Shown here: piece by piece, positions 10,210 to 21,483 of the stretch | How positions within the stretch are numbered: position 1 is the stretch's first letter | Layout of the letters: each line of letters opens with the position of its first letter | Virus record (IMG/VR): IMGVR_UViG_3300005264_000830 | Coordinates: 62,001-126,000 of that record | Length of the DNA stretch: 64,000 nt | Strand: one strand, 5' to 3' | From: a virus | Position numbers and translations under genes: made by a program | Notes under the pieces: generated by a model | What the model was told of the DNA's origin: nothing | The model's database searches: none | The model's input: the letters and a program-made list of their open reading frames with translations, nothing else

Positions 10210-13200
10210 TGGAAGCAACTTATATAAGTACTAATTCATTTAGTATTACAGGACAAAAAACAGAAGAATTTTTACCTAATAGAAGATTGAGATTAGATTG
10301 TGGAGTAGACGGTATAAAATATGCCTCCATTATATCTGCGGTATTCACTTCTGTAACTATTGTAGTAATAGATGAAAATATACTTACTTCTAATCTTACT
10401 GACGTACTATATAGTGTAGTTAAAACAGGTACACAAGGTAATTTAGCTGATCATTTTCATTCTAGTACTGAAGGTGATGGTGGGTATATAGCCCCTCCTA
10501 CATTTGAATTTACTGGACTGACAGACACGCCTACTACATACTCCGGCACTGAAGGATTGTATGCTCAATCTACTGGTTCTGGGATTATTTGGACAGAAGT
10601 AACAACTTCTGGCGGAGAAGGAGGTTCGTCTGATGTACAAACCTTCTTAGATTTAACAGATACACCTACGAGTTATCCGGCTGATGGTGATTACATAAGT
10701 ATTTTAGTTGACGGTAGTAATCTTACAGAACCAATATCTAACTATCCATTAACTTTAAAGTTATCTGATTCAGCAGGAACAAATTCAAAAGATCTTACAG
10801 CATTTTTTAACGAACTAACTGTGAGTCCTGATGATGCCTTTATTGGAGAAGATGGTGATTTACCTAATTCTGACTTATGGAATTTAGAATATCTACAAGA
10901 TAATGCTATAATACAAGATAATAGATTAAGAGTAAGTAGTTCTTATAATACTCCAATTCCTTCTATGTATCAAATTTCTGGAGATTTTGATATCCAGATA
11001 GATTTGATCATGATTGTGTTACCTTCCACAGCTGCTTGGACAATGGGATTTTATGTTGAATGGGAAGGTAGTACTACTGATTTAGTTCGAATGTCAAGAC
11101 GTTATGACGTAGCTGTAAATCAATGTTATCAAGCAGATCGAAGAATTTCAGGCACTTGGACATCAATATCAGATGTAGCTACTTCAGACACGAATCTTAG
11201 CTTAAGAATTACTCGGTCAGGCACTACTTTTACGTGCTATTATTGGAATGGTTCATGGGTATCAATGGGAACATACAACGGTGTAGCAGATGATGTTCGT
11301 GTTGTGTTGGATCATGGCCCCTGGAGTACACCACCTGCTATTACCGGAGATTTTGATAATTTTAAGATAAATTCAGGAACAGTTGTTTGGCCTAATGGGT
11401 ATCCTACTAATAAAAGATTTTCAATACAAGATACAAACGGAAATCAATGCTATACTGCTGTAGAAAAATGGGACATAGATAATAAAGAAGTTGTGTTACA
11501 TACTAAAGTCCCCCTAATTTCTACAAATACTACAGAGTACAGATTGTTTTATGACGCATCTATGGAAGATAATATAATATATGTTAGTGATAGTCATGAG
11601 CACTTAGACAAAGGATTTACAGGGGAAACTTTTACATATCCAGACGGCCATATAATGGATAAGCATTCATGGTACACTAACTATGATTTATTTGCAACAG
11701 ATGATCTGAGTAATGTACTTACTAATATACAAGATAATAAATTACAAATTGATATTACTGTTGCTGCAACTTCACGCGGTAATTTAATCACTAAAGGTAA
11801 ATTGTCCGGAGATTTTGATATTCAAATTGATTGGGAAATGGTCGGCAGTGAAGAATTAGCTATGTACTTATGGAAAGATTTAACTAGTCTAGATGATAGA
11901 TGTTATATAGGAATAAATCCTGCTAATGAAGATATACGAACTAGATCTAAAATCGGTACTACCTGGGATACTGAAGTTAATGTTTCTCGTACAAATGACT
12001 TTGGAAGATTTCGAGTTCAACGTGTAGGATCAGCTATGACTTGGCAATATCAAGATGGAGAGCAGAGTTGGCAAACACTTGGTACCAGTACCTGGATTTC
12101 AGATGATTGTCATATAGTTTTATATGGTAAATGTACTAATATTACACTTACTACACTAATATTTGATAATTTGATATTAAACTCAGGGTCTTTAATAGAG
12201 CCAGGGGCATATACAAGAGTCTGGGATGATCATTTTACTGCTGTGTATGATTTAAATCAAGTACCTGTAGTGGATCAAGCAACAATATTAGATGCTACCA
12301 CTAATTTTCAACATGCAATAGCTCGCGGCACTTTGAATTCATCTAATCTTGTAGATAGTTTTTTAACCACAGGAATACAATTTGATATAGACGATGATTC
12401 GATACATATTCCAGATGGGGTGTTTAGTAATTTAAGCCATACTACTGAAATTTTTGCCAAATTTGAAACAGGCTTTGCTGATGGAAACATATTATGTAAA
12501 GGCGGAAGTGGAGAATCTGTACCAACAAACATTTATAGATGGAATTGGAAAACATACGGTTTAGGTTATTATTATGAATATGACAATGGGACTAATAGTA
12601 CTGAGCATGTAACCACCTTACCTATTAATCCTAGAGATTTAGAGTATCATACATTTTCAACTATTCAAGGCACAGACTGTTATAAAGCTGGTATAGATAA
12701 TTATGTAAGTCAATGGGCAACTGGTGTAGGTAACACAGATTCTACCGCCGGGACTGCTTTAGGCCCTTGTTATAATGATAATAATGGTGTACGTACATAT
12801 TCTAATTGGCATGGAGTAGTAGAGTTAGTTAGAATTTCCGATATTATAAGATCAGACTCTTGGGTTAAAGCGACCAACTTAGCCATACGCGATGAATTTG
12901 TGAGTTTTGAATTTGGAACGGTTTCTAAGTATTTAGCACCTTCAAGTACAGCTAATAAATTAGAGTTTAAAGATTTCTCTGTACTAAAAGATACTAATTT
13001 TACTGACTTATTAGACACACCAGAGTCCTATATAAATAATGAAGGAAAGCTATTACAAACAACTACTTCTGGGATTGAATTTGTGCCTAGAAATAAGATA
13101 TTAAGTCAAATCTCTACTGTTACATCTACAGGTACTTTGACTCCAGGAGATTACTACACATTTAGGATAGATGATACTTCGTATAATTATTATATTAGTT

Positions 13201-16200
13201 CTCAAGATAATTTTTTATCTATGAGAGATAATGTTTGGGTAATAAACACATTATCAGATCTTAAAGTAATGACCGAAACACACCCAGGAGTGGAGTTCAA
13301 GATTACAGATGCTTATATTACTGGCGATACTTATAACTATATGGTAAATAAAATATGGCTGACAGGCGATTACTCTGTAACTGTATATGGTGAAGTTATT
13401 AATACTAACTATAATGGAAGTGGGCTAGAGATAAAAATTGATGATTCCTCGCAAGCAATACAAGGATACATGAAAGCAGGATATGACTATGGTGATAAGT
13501 TTATATCTAATATTGGAGGCTTATCTACTGCTGCCCGCAGCGATGATAGTTTTGCTATTAGAATGATAAGGACAGGAACTTCATTAACATCTCACTATAG
13601 TGATGGGCAAACAGGAGCGTATACTTTATTACGTACAGGAACTGTTGATACTGGAGTACATAGTGTGACATTAGGCCTCTGGTGTTCTGGTTCAATATCG
13701 AGTGATCAAATAGTACGAGTAGATGAAGTGATTATAGACTACGCTGGAGGGTATGAATTAAATGAGGCTTTTTCAATGCCCACTATTTCTGGGATGATGT
13801 CTGAGTTATCTTCGGATGTTACTTATTATAATAGTCTATCTACTTTTAATGATTCTATTAGTTTAACAATTAGCGGAGCTTCTACGTTCGATGTTACTAA
13901 TTTAGAAGCAACAAATAATTTTAATTTGAACACTAAGTATCAATATTTAGGAAGTATTGAGAACTTCCCAGATATACCTAATGACCCAGAACCTTGTGAG
14001 GTGCTAAGACGTAACGAACAAGGTACAGCATATGAATGGGCAGATGTTATATTACCAGAAGGTAGACAACAAATTATATTTGATAGTCAAGCTTATGGAG
14101 ATTATTCATTACAGATAAACAATGATGTTTTTAACAATAGAGGGTTATCTATAGATCCACTTTATTCATTCTCAGTTAGGAATGGTTTATTTTTGGAAGA
14201 CAGGGATAGATTGACCATAATAAATGGAGGCACTGGCACAGAATTAATTACAGGACAGGTTAATTCTTTTGCTAAGAAGTGGGATAATACTGGAAGCTCT
14301 TATACTCAAATTAATGGTATGAAGGCTGATATATTTGCTTCTAATGCTTCGTTAAGTTTTTGGTACTATGTAGATTTTGTAGCTAACTGGTTACCTTTTA
14401 TAGGTAAATCAGATGCGTCTAATTCTGAGTGGCGTTGTTGGTTAGGTAATGATGAAAATTTTGATCTCTTTGGTTCAGTTCCTGCTGTTTGGGATCTAAC
14501 TTCTTTATCTTTATCAACTAATTGGCATCACTTTGTAATAACATACAATGGAATTAATGCAGAACTATTCGTTGATGATACCTCTCAAGGAACTAGGGCT
14601 TTTACTGCGGGCTCTTCTACAGATAAAATTTTTTATATAAATAGGGACGGATCTGGCGCCAACTATGCTGATGGTGCAGTAGAGTCTATAAAAATATTCG
14701 AAGATATTTTAACTGCCGCTGATATAACTAAATTGTATAATGAAATTCCAGTATCAAATTACATGAGTTTAATTTCTTCAGATATTAATACTCATATTAA
14801 ATATACAGCAGAAATTGCTGATGGAAAAATATATGCTCGTACTATGTATCCAATTGATGTAAGTGTTACTACTGGTGCTGGATTAAACTATGAAATGCCG
14901 TTGAGAGAGATTTCTATCGAGTCTTTAACTAACACTAGTTCTCCTGAGCCTGGACAATTTGTTCGAAAAGATTACACAGGTACTGCTTATGAGTGGGTAA
15001 GTGGACAGATAGCTGATGGCAGACAACAAACTGTATTTTCACTTCCTGATACTATTAGTGGTACAGAGATATCTATAGAATTAGATGGTACTACATTTTC
15101 AGGAACATTTGGTAAGCTACCTGATATAGATCCAATACAAGAATTTTTATTTGAAGGAGTAGGGACTGAAGATACATCAGCTTATAGCAACAACTTAACT
15201 TTGTCTTCTGCCAGTATTACTACCGGTAAATTTTCTTCTTCTAATGCTATTTCGTTCACAACAAATGGAGAGGCTAATGCCAGTATAGATCTTTCAGGCG
15301 ACCAGTCTCATTCTGTTTCTGCATTTTTATATATACCTAGCACATTACCTGATACAAGAGATGGTGTTATGATGTTAGGTCCACAAACTACTGGTGGGCT
15401 TCATTGGCTTTTACAGGCTTCAGGCAGTTTACAAATTGGAAGATATAATGGGGAAAGTGTTAGTGTAGATGTGTCCTCGTATACAGGGCAATGGGTACAT
15501 ATAGTTTCAGTTTATGATAAAGACGCTGAAACGTTAACATCATATCTTAATGGTAATTTTGTAAGTTCCGTTAATATGTCTTCTTTTTCTTTAAATGGCA
15601 GTACTATATTGGGTGAAGGTGTTCAAGCTGAACCTAGTTTTGGTGGTAAAATAGATCAATTTAGAGTGTATAATTTTCCATTATCCACAAATCAAATAGC
15701 TATTTTGGCTCATGAGCATACTGACTATAATACAGATTATAAGATTCTTTCTCATTTGGCAACACAGATCCAAGCACATGCCGATTATACTGCTGAAGTT
15801 GTTGACGATAAGCTATACGTCAAAGGTGTTCAGAGTAATACATATACTGTTGATACTACTAAAATAAACTATGAGATAATTCCTAGAGAAATTTCTTTAG
15901 AAATTATGACAGGCACAGAAGCCCCAGGCCCAAATCAAATTTTACACAGAAATTCCACTAATACTGGGTATGAATGGAAGGATATTCCAGACGTACAAGT
16001 ACCAGTTATAAAAGAGCTGTTTGATTCATTTGACACAGATATCTGGGAATTAGTAGGGGATGCTAGTTATGATGCCACAAATGATTTGGTTATACTAGTT
16101 CCTAATGCGTATAGTAGTGCTGGTCAGTTGCTATATAAACCTGGAATAACTGCAGATAATTTCACTATTGTGACAAACTGTGAAGCAAGTGGCGGAACTG

Positions 16201-19200
16201 CAGATACCCATAGAATATTTATTTTTTCTGAGGTAGGTACAGGATCAATTATGGATCCACAATACGGGATAGTGTTGGAAATGGATTCTTATAATCGGGA
16301 ACTGCAGATATTTTATAGAGGCGGACCAATAGTAGCAACTGTTGATTTACCAACTCAATTACAAGAAAAGTTTGTTCTTACTTTAGACGTTCAAGATAAC
16401 ATATTAACTGGGACGTTACAATCTGAAAATTATTATTATCGTGTTGAAGCCGACATAAGTGATTTTGACAGAAATTACACAGGTTGTTGGTTTTCAGCAA
16501 ATACTGGAGGCGCAAAATCTCTACGTACAGTAACAAGTATAAGTATATATGAGAATAAAGGTTTAACTGAACTTATAAGTAATTTACCTGAAAGTATATT
16601 AGACTTTGATGATACTCCTGATGGTTTTTCCGATGGACAATATCTACAGTCTACTGCATCTGGTACTGTCTGGGCTACGGTTTCAGGGGGTAGTGGAGGT
16701 TCTTCAGATGTAGAAACATTTCTAGATTTAACCGATACTCCAGCCACTTATTTAGGCACCGAAGACATGTATCTTAAATCAACTGGAAGTGAAGCTGTAT
16801 GGGCTACAGTTTCTGGAAGTTCTGATGTCAATTTGGAAGATTATGTACCTTGGAATTTCGGGTCAGGAACTATTTCCGGCACTGGTGATATTTATTGTAA
16901 TGATATTTATACTGCCAGCGGAACTGTTTATATAGGAGATTTGAAATTATCCACTGACGGAGAGAATCTGTTAGTTAATGGTGAGGAAATCACTTCTTCT
17001 GGAAGTGGAGGATCTTCAGATGTTCAATCTTTTCTAGATCTAAATGATACACCAACAGAATATCCTCTTGGCGGTAAATACATAGGTCTTACTATTTCAA
17101 ATAGTAAAGTAGATGCGTCATTAACAGATTTTCCAATCATGCTAAATATCTCAGAGGACTCTGGTATTGGCTCAGAAGATTTATCTAGTTTTTTTACTGA
17201 ACTAGAAGCACAAGATGTAGATGATAATTTTACTGGAGAGGATGGTGATTCTCCTAGTACTGACTTGTGGCAGGTTGTTGCTGCTCCAGCAGCTACTTCA
17301 GGAGAGATAGATGACAATAAATTAAAAATCACAATTCCTGATTCAGCAAATGATGAGACTTGGAGAATGTCATCAAAATTCTATGTTTCTGGAGACTTTG
17401 ACATCCAAGTTGATTATGAGGAAACTTCTGACACCCCATCATCATCACAGTCATATCCTGCAGAGATGCGACTAGAGTTTATGAATTCTGATCACACATA
17501 TCTACGTACACGCAGAAATAGTGATACTTCAAATGCTATGCATGTTAGTGGTACAAACACAACAAGTACCTCAGTTAGTGATTATGTTGCTTCGGGTAAA
17601 TTTCGTGTTACACGTGTAGGTACTGTCATTAAATGGTATTATTGGGATTCTAGTCAATGGGAATGGAGTGGTAGTACTGTTGGATTTACAACTGGAGAAA
17701 CTACTCTTACTGACACACGGGTATCTTTAGCTGGACATGCCGACTTTGATGCGGGTACCGTTACAGAATTTGACAATTTCAAAGTTAATTCTGGAACAAT
17801 AATTTGGCCGGAAGGAACTCATCCAAATAGAAAGAAAATTCAAATTAAAGATGCTGTTGGAACTCAATGTTATACTGAAATTGAAACTTGGGATCACTTT
17901 AATAAAAAAGTAGTTCTTCATGTTAAGGCTCCATTTATTAGTTCTGTAGTCGACACACAATTAAATTTGATGTACGATTCAACTATGGAAAATAATACCA
18001 GCTTTGTAGGAGATACTACTGATAGCGGCGTTGTTAGTAATGTTTGGGATGATAATTTTAAAGCTGTATATCACATGGCTCAAGATCCTAGTGACGGAAC
18101 AGATGCTATTTTAGATTCTACTGTCAATTCAACACACGCGTCCCCTGTAAACATGGACTCCAGTAATTTAGTTGATACAGATTTTGGAAAAGCACTAAGT
18201 TTTGATGGTTCTGCTGAATATATTGATCTCGGTACAGATAAATTGGTGGATATACATGCTGATACATACACAATAGAAGCTTTTGTAAATATCTCAGGAA
18301 CTGATAATAATACACACTATACGATATTCGGAAGCTATGATACCGGCACCGGTGTAATTTTCCGTTGTTCGAGAGATGCTGAAGGTGATGGATATGTATC
18401 TAATACGGCTGATTACACAAGTACCTCAGCAAGTGAGAGGGGATATGCAGAAATAGATGGCGTAAATTATTATTCAATGACTGGGCGACCTACTGACTAT
18501 ATAACTAATACAAAAAATGGAGTAGTTTTACCTGGTGATATACAGCATATTGCAGGTATCGGATCAGCAACCAGTGATGCCACAGTTAATAAGGAAATAG
18601 GTAGAATTCCACATGCTGGAGGAATTCAATACTTTAAAGGTACCATTAATTCATTAAGAGTTTCAGAGGTAATTAGATCAGCGACTTGGTTAAAGGCCTC
18701 TAGCTTGTCGATGCAAGACCAGTTAATAACTTATCAATTTAATTACCCTTCAAAATATTTATCAGTAAATAGTACAGCTGATGCTTTAGTTTTCAAAGAT
18801 TTTGATTTAGTAACTAATTCAACTCTTCTAAGTTTAGACGATACTCCAACTACTTATTCAGGAACTGAAGGATTGTACGCTAAATCTACAGGTGATGGGA
18901 TAGTGTTTGCCGAGACTATATCTTCTTGGAACTTCGGAGATAATACTATTTCAGGCACTGGTGACATTTACTGTAATGACCTTTTTACTGCCAGTGGTAC
19001 TGTTTATATAGGAGATTTAAAATTATCCTCTGACGGAGAAAATTTACTTATAGGTGATTCTCAAGAAATAGTTTCTACAGGAGTTTCAAATGCACAAACA
19101 TTGTTAGATTTGGACGATACATCAGTTACCTATTCAGGAACTGAAAATCAGTATCTAAAATCTACAGGATCGGGCACAGCTTGGGATTATGTTTCAGAGA

Positions 19201-20708
19201 TTAATACAGGAGATATAGATCCTACGTATGATTCTTTAGGAACATTAAATTCATTATATGTAAGTTCTGAATCTAACTCTATCTTTGAAAAAAATAGAGA
19301 AGCAGTTATTGAAGAACTTCCATATACTGCAAAATCTATAATTATAGATGTTTTGGACAATTACGGAGAAGAAAATCTTAATATCAGGTCCGTTGAATTT
19401 TATAATGGAGACTCACTCTTAACATTTGGTTATGATGACTATACTTCAGATGCTACCAGTTCACATGGAGCTCTACCAGATAGTCAAAGACATATGTTCA
19501 ATACGTCATTATCCAAAACTGGAACAAGGAACAACACATCGTGGCTTACACCTTATGGAGTTGTTACTAATCAAAGAGCCATTGTGGTTTTTGATACAGC
19601 CATTACATTCACAAAGATAGTAATAAATAATGGACATAATGGTGGAGGAATGACTACCGGAGCAAAGAATACAAAAATTTATACATCTTCAAATGAAATT
19701 ACCAGTACAGTATTTAATGAAGTAGTACCGAACTCTTTATTAATTTTTGATGGTATATTCACTGAACATGTAGCTGAAGATACTATAGATGATGAGCTAC
19801 TTAGTTTAATTCCTAATGTAGCAGTAGAAAATTCTGGTTGGGACATAGTTTTAGAAACAAAAAATAATTTAATTGAGTTAAATGACACACCAACTACGTA
19901 TTCGGGTACAGAGGATATGTACCTACAATCAACTGGTTCTGGTACAGTTTGGTCTACAATTGTAGAGGAAGGAACTTCAAACGTTCAATCCTTTTTAGAT
20001 TTAGACGATACTCCAACAACGTATACTGAAGGACAAGTTCTAGTATCTACAGTTTCTGGAATAGAATTCGCGGGTAACAGTGAGACAAAAACGTTTGTAA
20101 AAGCTGGACCTTCAACTAATCAATTAATAACTGATGATGTAACTTTAGCATTGGATTCAGTTTTTGATGGTAATACAGCATTGGTTTCAGGAACCAATAT
20201 TATTATCCCTGAAGACGGTAGATATAATATTAAGTATCAAATTATGTATACAGATAGTGAGCCTGATAACGCCACATTACAAGAAGTGTATGTAGAAACA
20301 AGAGTCAATACCTCAGTTATTAATAAGTATAGAAATGCTGCTGGGCATAGTACTGGGTGGAATGGTATGGGTATATATGGAGAAGTTCCATCATTAGAAC
20401 TAGACGCTGGTGATTTAGTTGATTTTACTGTAGGACAATGGACACAGGTAGAGAGGGTATTGGTATCTAACTCTGCTAAGACTTGGGTACATATAGAAAA
20501 AACTCATGATCCTATAGTGAATGTAATTAACAACTCTGCGTTTACTTCTTTAGTCGACACACCATCTTCGTACACTGAAGGACAGTATTTAAGAACCACT
20601 GCTTCTGGAATTAATGCTATAGATGGTATTATATTAAAAGCACCGGATGATAGTGAATGGTTATTAGGAGTTACAAATTCGGGAACCCTTACTGTAACGG
20701 AGGTATAG
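10209..20708 (+). CDS. Giant (3499 aa) modular tail fibre protein
   Basis: The start ATG overlaps the previous stop (TAATG) and follows GAGGAGG. The N-terminal ~80 residues ('RRLRLDCGVDGIKYASI') look like the virion-anchoring domain of phage fibres. Then come: DUF2341-like folds at about 162-455 and 2289-2597, each split by the GDFDIQ-type module (210-394 and 2337-2531); a further copy of that module at 469-662; LamG-like folds near 1368-1511, 1688-1831 and after 2613; and at least eleven short 'LDLxDTPxxYxGTEGxYxxSTGSG' linker repeats through the protein. Two nearly identical 45-residue segments lie at 16855-16990 and 18925-19070. The C-terminus ends in the fibre-like 'WLLGVTNSGTLTVTEV'. It is probably a long host-binding fibre; the receptor is unknown. 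Confidence 0.85.
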   Translation: MEATYISTNSFSITGQKTEEFLPNRRLRLDCGVDGIKYASIISAVFTSVTIVVIDENILTSNLTDVLYSVVKTGTQGNLADHFHSSTEGDGGYIAPPTFEFTGLTDTPTTYSGTEGLYAQSTGSGIIWTEVTTSGGEGGSSDVQTFLDLTDTPTSYPADGDYISILVDGSNLTEPISNYPLTLKLSDSAGTNSKDLTAFFNELTVSPDDAFIGEDGDLPNSDLWNLEYLQDNAIIQDNRLRVSSSYNTPIPSMYQISGDFDIQIDLIMIVLPSTAAWTMGFYVEWEGSTTDLVRMSRRYDVAVNQCYQADRRISGTWTSISDVATSDTNLSLRITRSGTTFTCYYWNGSWVSMGTYNGVADDVRVVLDHGPWSTPPAITGDFDNFKINSGTVVWPNGYPTNKRFSIQDTNGNQCYTAVEKWDIDNKEVVLHTKVPLISTNTTEYRLFYDASMEDNIIYVSDSHEHLDKGFTGETFTYPDGHIMDKHSWYTNYDLFATDDLSNVLTNIQDNKLQIDITVAATSRGNLITKGKLSGDFDIQIDWEMVGSEELAMYLWKDLTSLDDRCYIGINPANEDIRTRSKIGTTWDTEVNVSRTNDFGRFRVQRVGSAMTWQYQDGEQSWQTLGTSTWISDDCHIVLYGKCTNITLTTLIFDNLILNSGSLIEPGAYTRVWDDHFTAVYDLNQVPVVDQATILDATTNFQHAIARGTLNSSNLVDSFLTTGIQFDIDDDSIHIPDGVFSNLSHTTEIFAKFETGFADGNILCKGGSGESVPTNIYRWNWKTYGLGYYYEYDNGTNSTEHVTTLPINPRDLEYHTFSTIQGTDCYKAGIDNYVSQWATGVGNTDSTAGTALGPCYNDNNGVRTYSNWHGVVELVRISDIIRSDSWVKATNLAIRDEFVSFEFGTVSKYLAPSSTANKLEFKDFSVLKDTNFTDLLDTPESYINNEGKLLQTTTSGIEFVPRNKILSQISTVTSTGTLTPGDYYTFRIDDTSYNYYISSQDNFLSMRDNVWVINTLSDLKVMTETHPGVEFKITDAYITGDTYNYMVNKIWLTGDYSVTVYGEVINTNYNGSGLEIKIDDSSQAIQGYMKAGYDYGDKFISNIGGLSTAARSDDSFAIRMIRTGTSLTSHYSDGQTGAYTLLRTGTVDTGVHSVTLGLWCSGSISSDQIVRVDEVIIDYAGGYELNEAFSMPTISGMMSELSSDVTYYNSLSTFNDSISLTISGASTFDVTNLEATNNFNLNTKYQYLGSIENFPDIPNDPEPCEVLRRNEQGTAYEWADVILPEGRQQIIFDSQAYGDYSLQINNDVFNNRGLSIDPLYSFSVRNGLFLEDRDRLTIINGGTGTELITGQVNSFAKKWDNTGSSYTQINGMKADIFASNASLSFWYYVDFVANWLPFIGKSDASNSEWRCWLGNDENFDLFGSVPAVWDLTSLSLSTNWHHFVITYNGINAELFVDDTSQGTRAFTAGSSTDKIFYINRDGSGANYADGAVESIKIFEDILTAADITKLYNEIPVSNYMSLISSDINTHIKYTAEIADGKIYARTMYPIDVSVTTGAGLNYEMPLREISIESLTNTSSPEPGQFVRKDYTGTAYEWVSGQIADGRQQTVFSLPDTISGTEISIELDGTTFSGTFGKLPDIDPIQEFLFEGVGTEDTSAYSNNLTLSSASITTGKFSSSNAISFTTNGEANASIDLSGDQSHSVSAFLYIPSTLPDTRDGVMMLGPQTTGGLHWLLQASGSLQIGRYNGESVSVDVSSYTGQWVHIVSVYDKDAETLTSYLNGNFVSSVNMSSFSLNGSTILGEGVQAEPSFGGKIDQFRVYNFPLSTNQIAILAHEHTDYNTDYKILSHLATQIQAHADYTAEVVDDKLYVKGVQSNTYTVDTTKINYEIIPREISLEIMTGTEAPGPNQILHRNSTNTGYEWKDIPDVQVPVIKELFDSFDTDIWELVGDASYDATNDLVILVPNAYSSAGQLLYKPGITADNFTIVTNCEASGGTADTHRIFIFSEVGTGSIMDPQYGIVLEMDSYNRELQIFYRGGPIVATVDLPTQLQEKFVLTLDVQDNILTGTLQSENYYYRVEADISDFDRNYTGCWFSANTGGAKSLRTVTSISIYENKGLTELISNLPESILDFDDTPDGFSDGQYLQSTASGTVWATVSGGSGGSSDVETFLDLTDTPATYLGTEDMYLKSTGSEAVWATVSGSSDVNLEDYVPWNFGSGTISGTGDIYCNDIYTASGTVYIGDLKLSTDGENLLVNGEEITSSGSGGSSDVQSFLDLNDTPTEYPLGGKYIGLTISNSKVDASLTDFPIMLNISEDSGIGSEDLSSFFTELEAQDVDDNFTGEDGDSPSTDLWQVVAAPAATSGEIDDNKLKITIPDSANDETWRMSSKFYVSGDFDIQVDYEETSDTPSSSQSYPAEMRLEFMNSDHTYLRTRRNSDTSNAMHVSGTNTTSTSVSDYVASGKFRVTRVGTVIKWYYWDSSQWEWSGSTVGFTTGETTLTDTRVSLAGHADFDAGTVTEFDNFKVNSGTIIWPEGTHPNRKKIQIKDAVGTQCYTEIETWDHFNKKVVLHVKAPFISSVVDTQLNLMYDSTMENNTSFVGDTTDSGVVSNVWDDNFKAVYHMAQDPSDGTDAILDSTVNSTHASPVNMDSSNLVDTDFGKALSFDGSAEYIDLGTDKLVDIHADTYTIEAFVNISGTDNNTHYTIFGSYDTGTGVIFRCSRDAEGDGYVSNTADYTSTSASERGYAEIDGVNYYSMTGRPTDYITNTKNGVVLPGDIQHIAGIGSATSDATVNKEIGRIPHAGGIQYFKGTINSLRVSEVIRSATWLKASSLSMQDQLITYQFNYPSKYLSVNSTADALVFKDFDLVTNSTLLSLDDTPTTYSGTEGLYAKSTGDGIVFAETISSWNFGDNTISGTGDIYCNDLFTASGTVYIGDLKLSSDGENLLIGDSQEIVSTGVSNAQTLLDLDDTSVTYSGTENQYLKSTGSGTAWDYVSEINTGDIDPTYDSLGTLNSLYVSSESNSIFEKNREAVIEELPYTAKSIIIDVLDNYGEENLNIRSVEFYNGDSLLTFGYDDYTSDATSSHGALPDSQRHMFNTSLSKTGTRNNTSWLTPYGVVTNQRAIVVFDTAITFTKIVINNGHNGGGMTTGAKNTKIYTSSNEITSTVFNEVVPNSLLIFDGIFTEHVAEDTIDDELLSLIPNVAVENSGWDIVLETKNNLIELNDTPTTYSGTEDMYLQSTGSGTVWSTIVEEGTSNVQSFLDLDDTPTTYTEGQVLVSTVSGIEFAGNSETKTFVKAGPSTNQLITDDVTLALDSVFDGNTALVSGTNIIIPEDGRYNIKYQIMYTDSEPDNATLQEVYVETRVNTSVINKYRNAAGHSTGWNGMGIYGEVPSLELDAGDLVDFTVGQWTQVERVLVSNSAKTWVHIEKTHDPIVNVINNSAFTSLVDTPSSYTEGQYLRTTASGINAIDGIILKAPDDSEWLLGVTNSGTLTVTEV
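10518..20580 (+). repeat. Dispersed 'DTP' protein repeats inside the giant fibre
   Basis: The coding sequence carries about eleven copies of a 30-residue unit, consensus L-D-L-x-D-T-P-x-x-Y-x-G-T-E-G-x-Y-L-x-S-T-G-S-G-x-x-W. Copies start near 10518, 10648, 13000, 16600, 16720, 17030, 18830, 19105, 19880, 19990 and 20550. They separate the larger folds and sometimes occur in tandem pairs. Similar units are common as linkers in fibre proteins of tailed phages. Confidence 0.75.
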
Positions 20709-20709
20709 T

Positions 20710-21480
20710 ATGTCAGATTGTCAAGATCTGTATACATGGGTAGATGAAATATTTTATGAGTGGATAGATGAAGCCTACTTCGAGTTCGGCGAGTGTCCTA
20801 CTGGCGTACTTTATCAAGTATGGAAAGATGCCGATTATGCTTATGCTGTGACTTCTTCTGGATTAGATATGTATGATATTAATTCTGCTAATAAAGTATC
20901 CTATATAAATAATAGAGGCGGTTTTACAACTATTTGGGGTAATGATTCTACAATTTATTTAGGTACTTCAGATGAAGGTATAAAGTATATAGATAAAACT
21001 ACGTTTTCAGGCGGAGATTTAACCATTAATTTACAAGAGTACGATTACACTTATAATACAGCCTCCAATAGCATTAAATATTTACATGGGTACACAGATA
21101 CTTTAGTTGCGATCACTGAGGATGCTATAGATATATTAAATAATAGTAGACATAGTTTTAAAAGTACAACGAGCGGTACTAATTTTACTAAATGCTTTAT
21201 GACTTCTAAAGGTGAGTTATATTACATTACACAAGACTCACCAACAGATGGAATATCAAAAATTAATTCTGTATTATGTGATTGGATAGCTCCTGATACT
21301 TTTTATGGGTCCGGTACTTCCTTTTTACCAGCTGAACAGGGAGTAAATGATATATTTATAACAGAAAATACTTCTTCTACTGGAGAAGATAATACAATTT
21401 TTGTTGCTACAACTAATGGAGCAGTTATACTAGATGAGGGTACCACAGAGTTTGATACATATTACAGTAAGGATGGATAA
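20710..21480 (+). CDS. Beta-propeller-like virion protein
   Basis: A 256-aa protein with start ATG after ACGGAGG, one base after the previous stop. The acidic, aromatic N-terminus ('WVDEIFYEWIDEAYFEF') is followed by a chain of short beta repeats with the 'TTIWGNDSTIYLGTSDEGI' and 'IFVATTNGAVIL' patterns typical of two-component-regulator or WD-like propeller blades. No signal peptide or membrane segment is seen. It sits between two fibre genes, so a fibre-tip or structural role is likely; no enzyme motif is recognised. Confidence 0.7.
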   Translation: MSDCQDLYTWVDEIFYEWIDEAYFEFGECPTGVLYQVWKDADYAYAVTSSGLDMYDINSANKVSYINNRGGFTTIWGNDSTIYLGTSDEGIKYIDKTTFSGGDLTINLQEYDYTYNTASNSIKYLHGYTDTLVAITEDAIDILNNSRHSFKSTTSGTNFTKCFMTSKGELYYITQDSPTDGISKINSVLCDWIAPDTFYGSGTSFLPAEQGVNDIFITENTSSTGEDNTIFVATTNGAVILDEGTTEFDTYYSKDG

Positions 21481-21483
21481 TTT

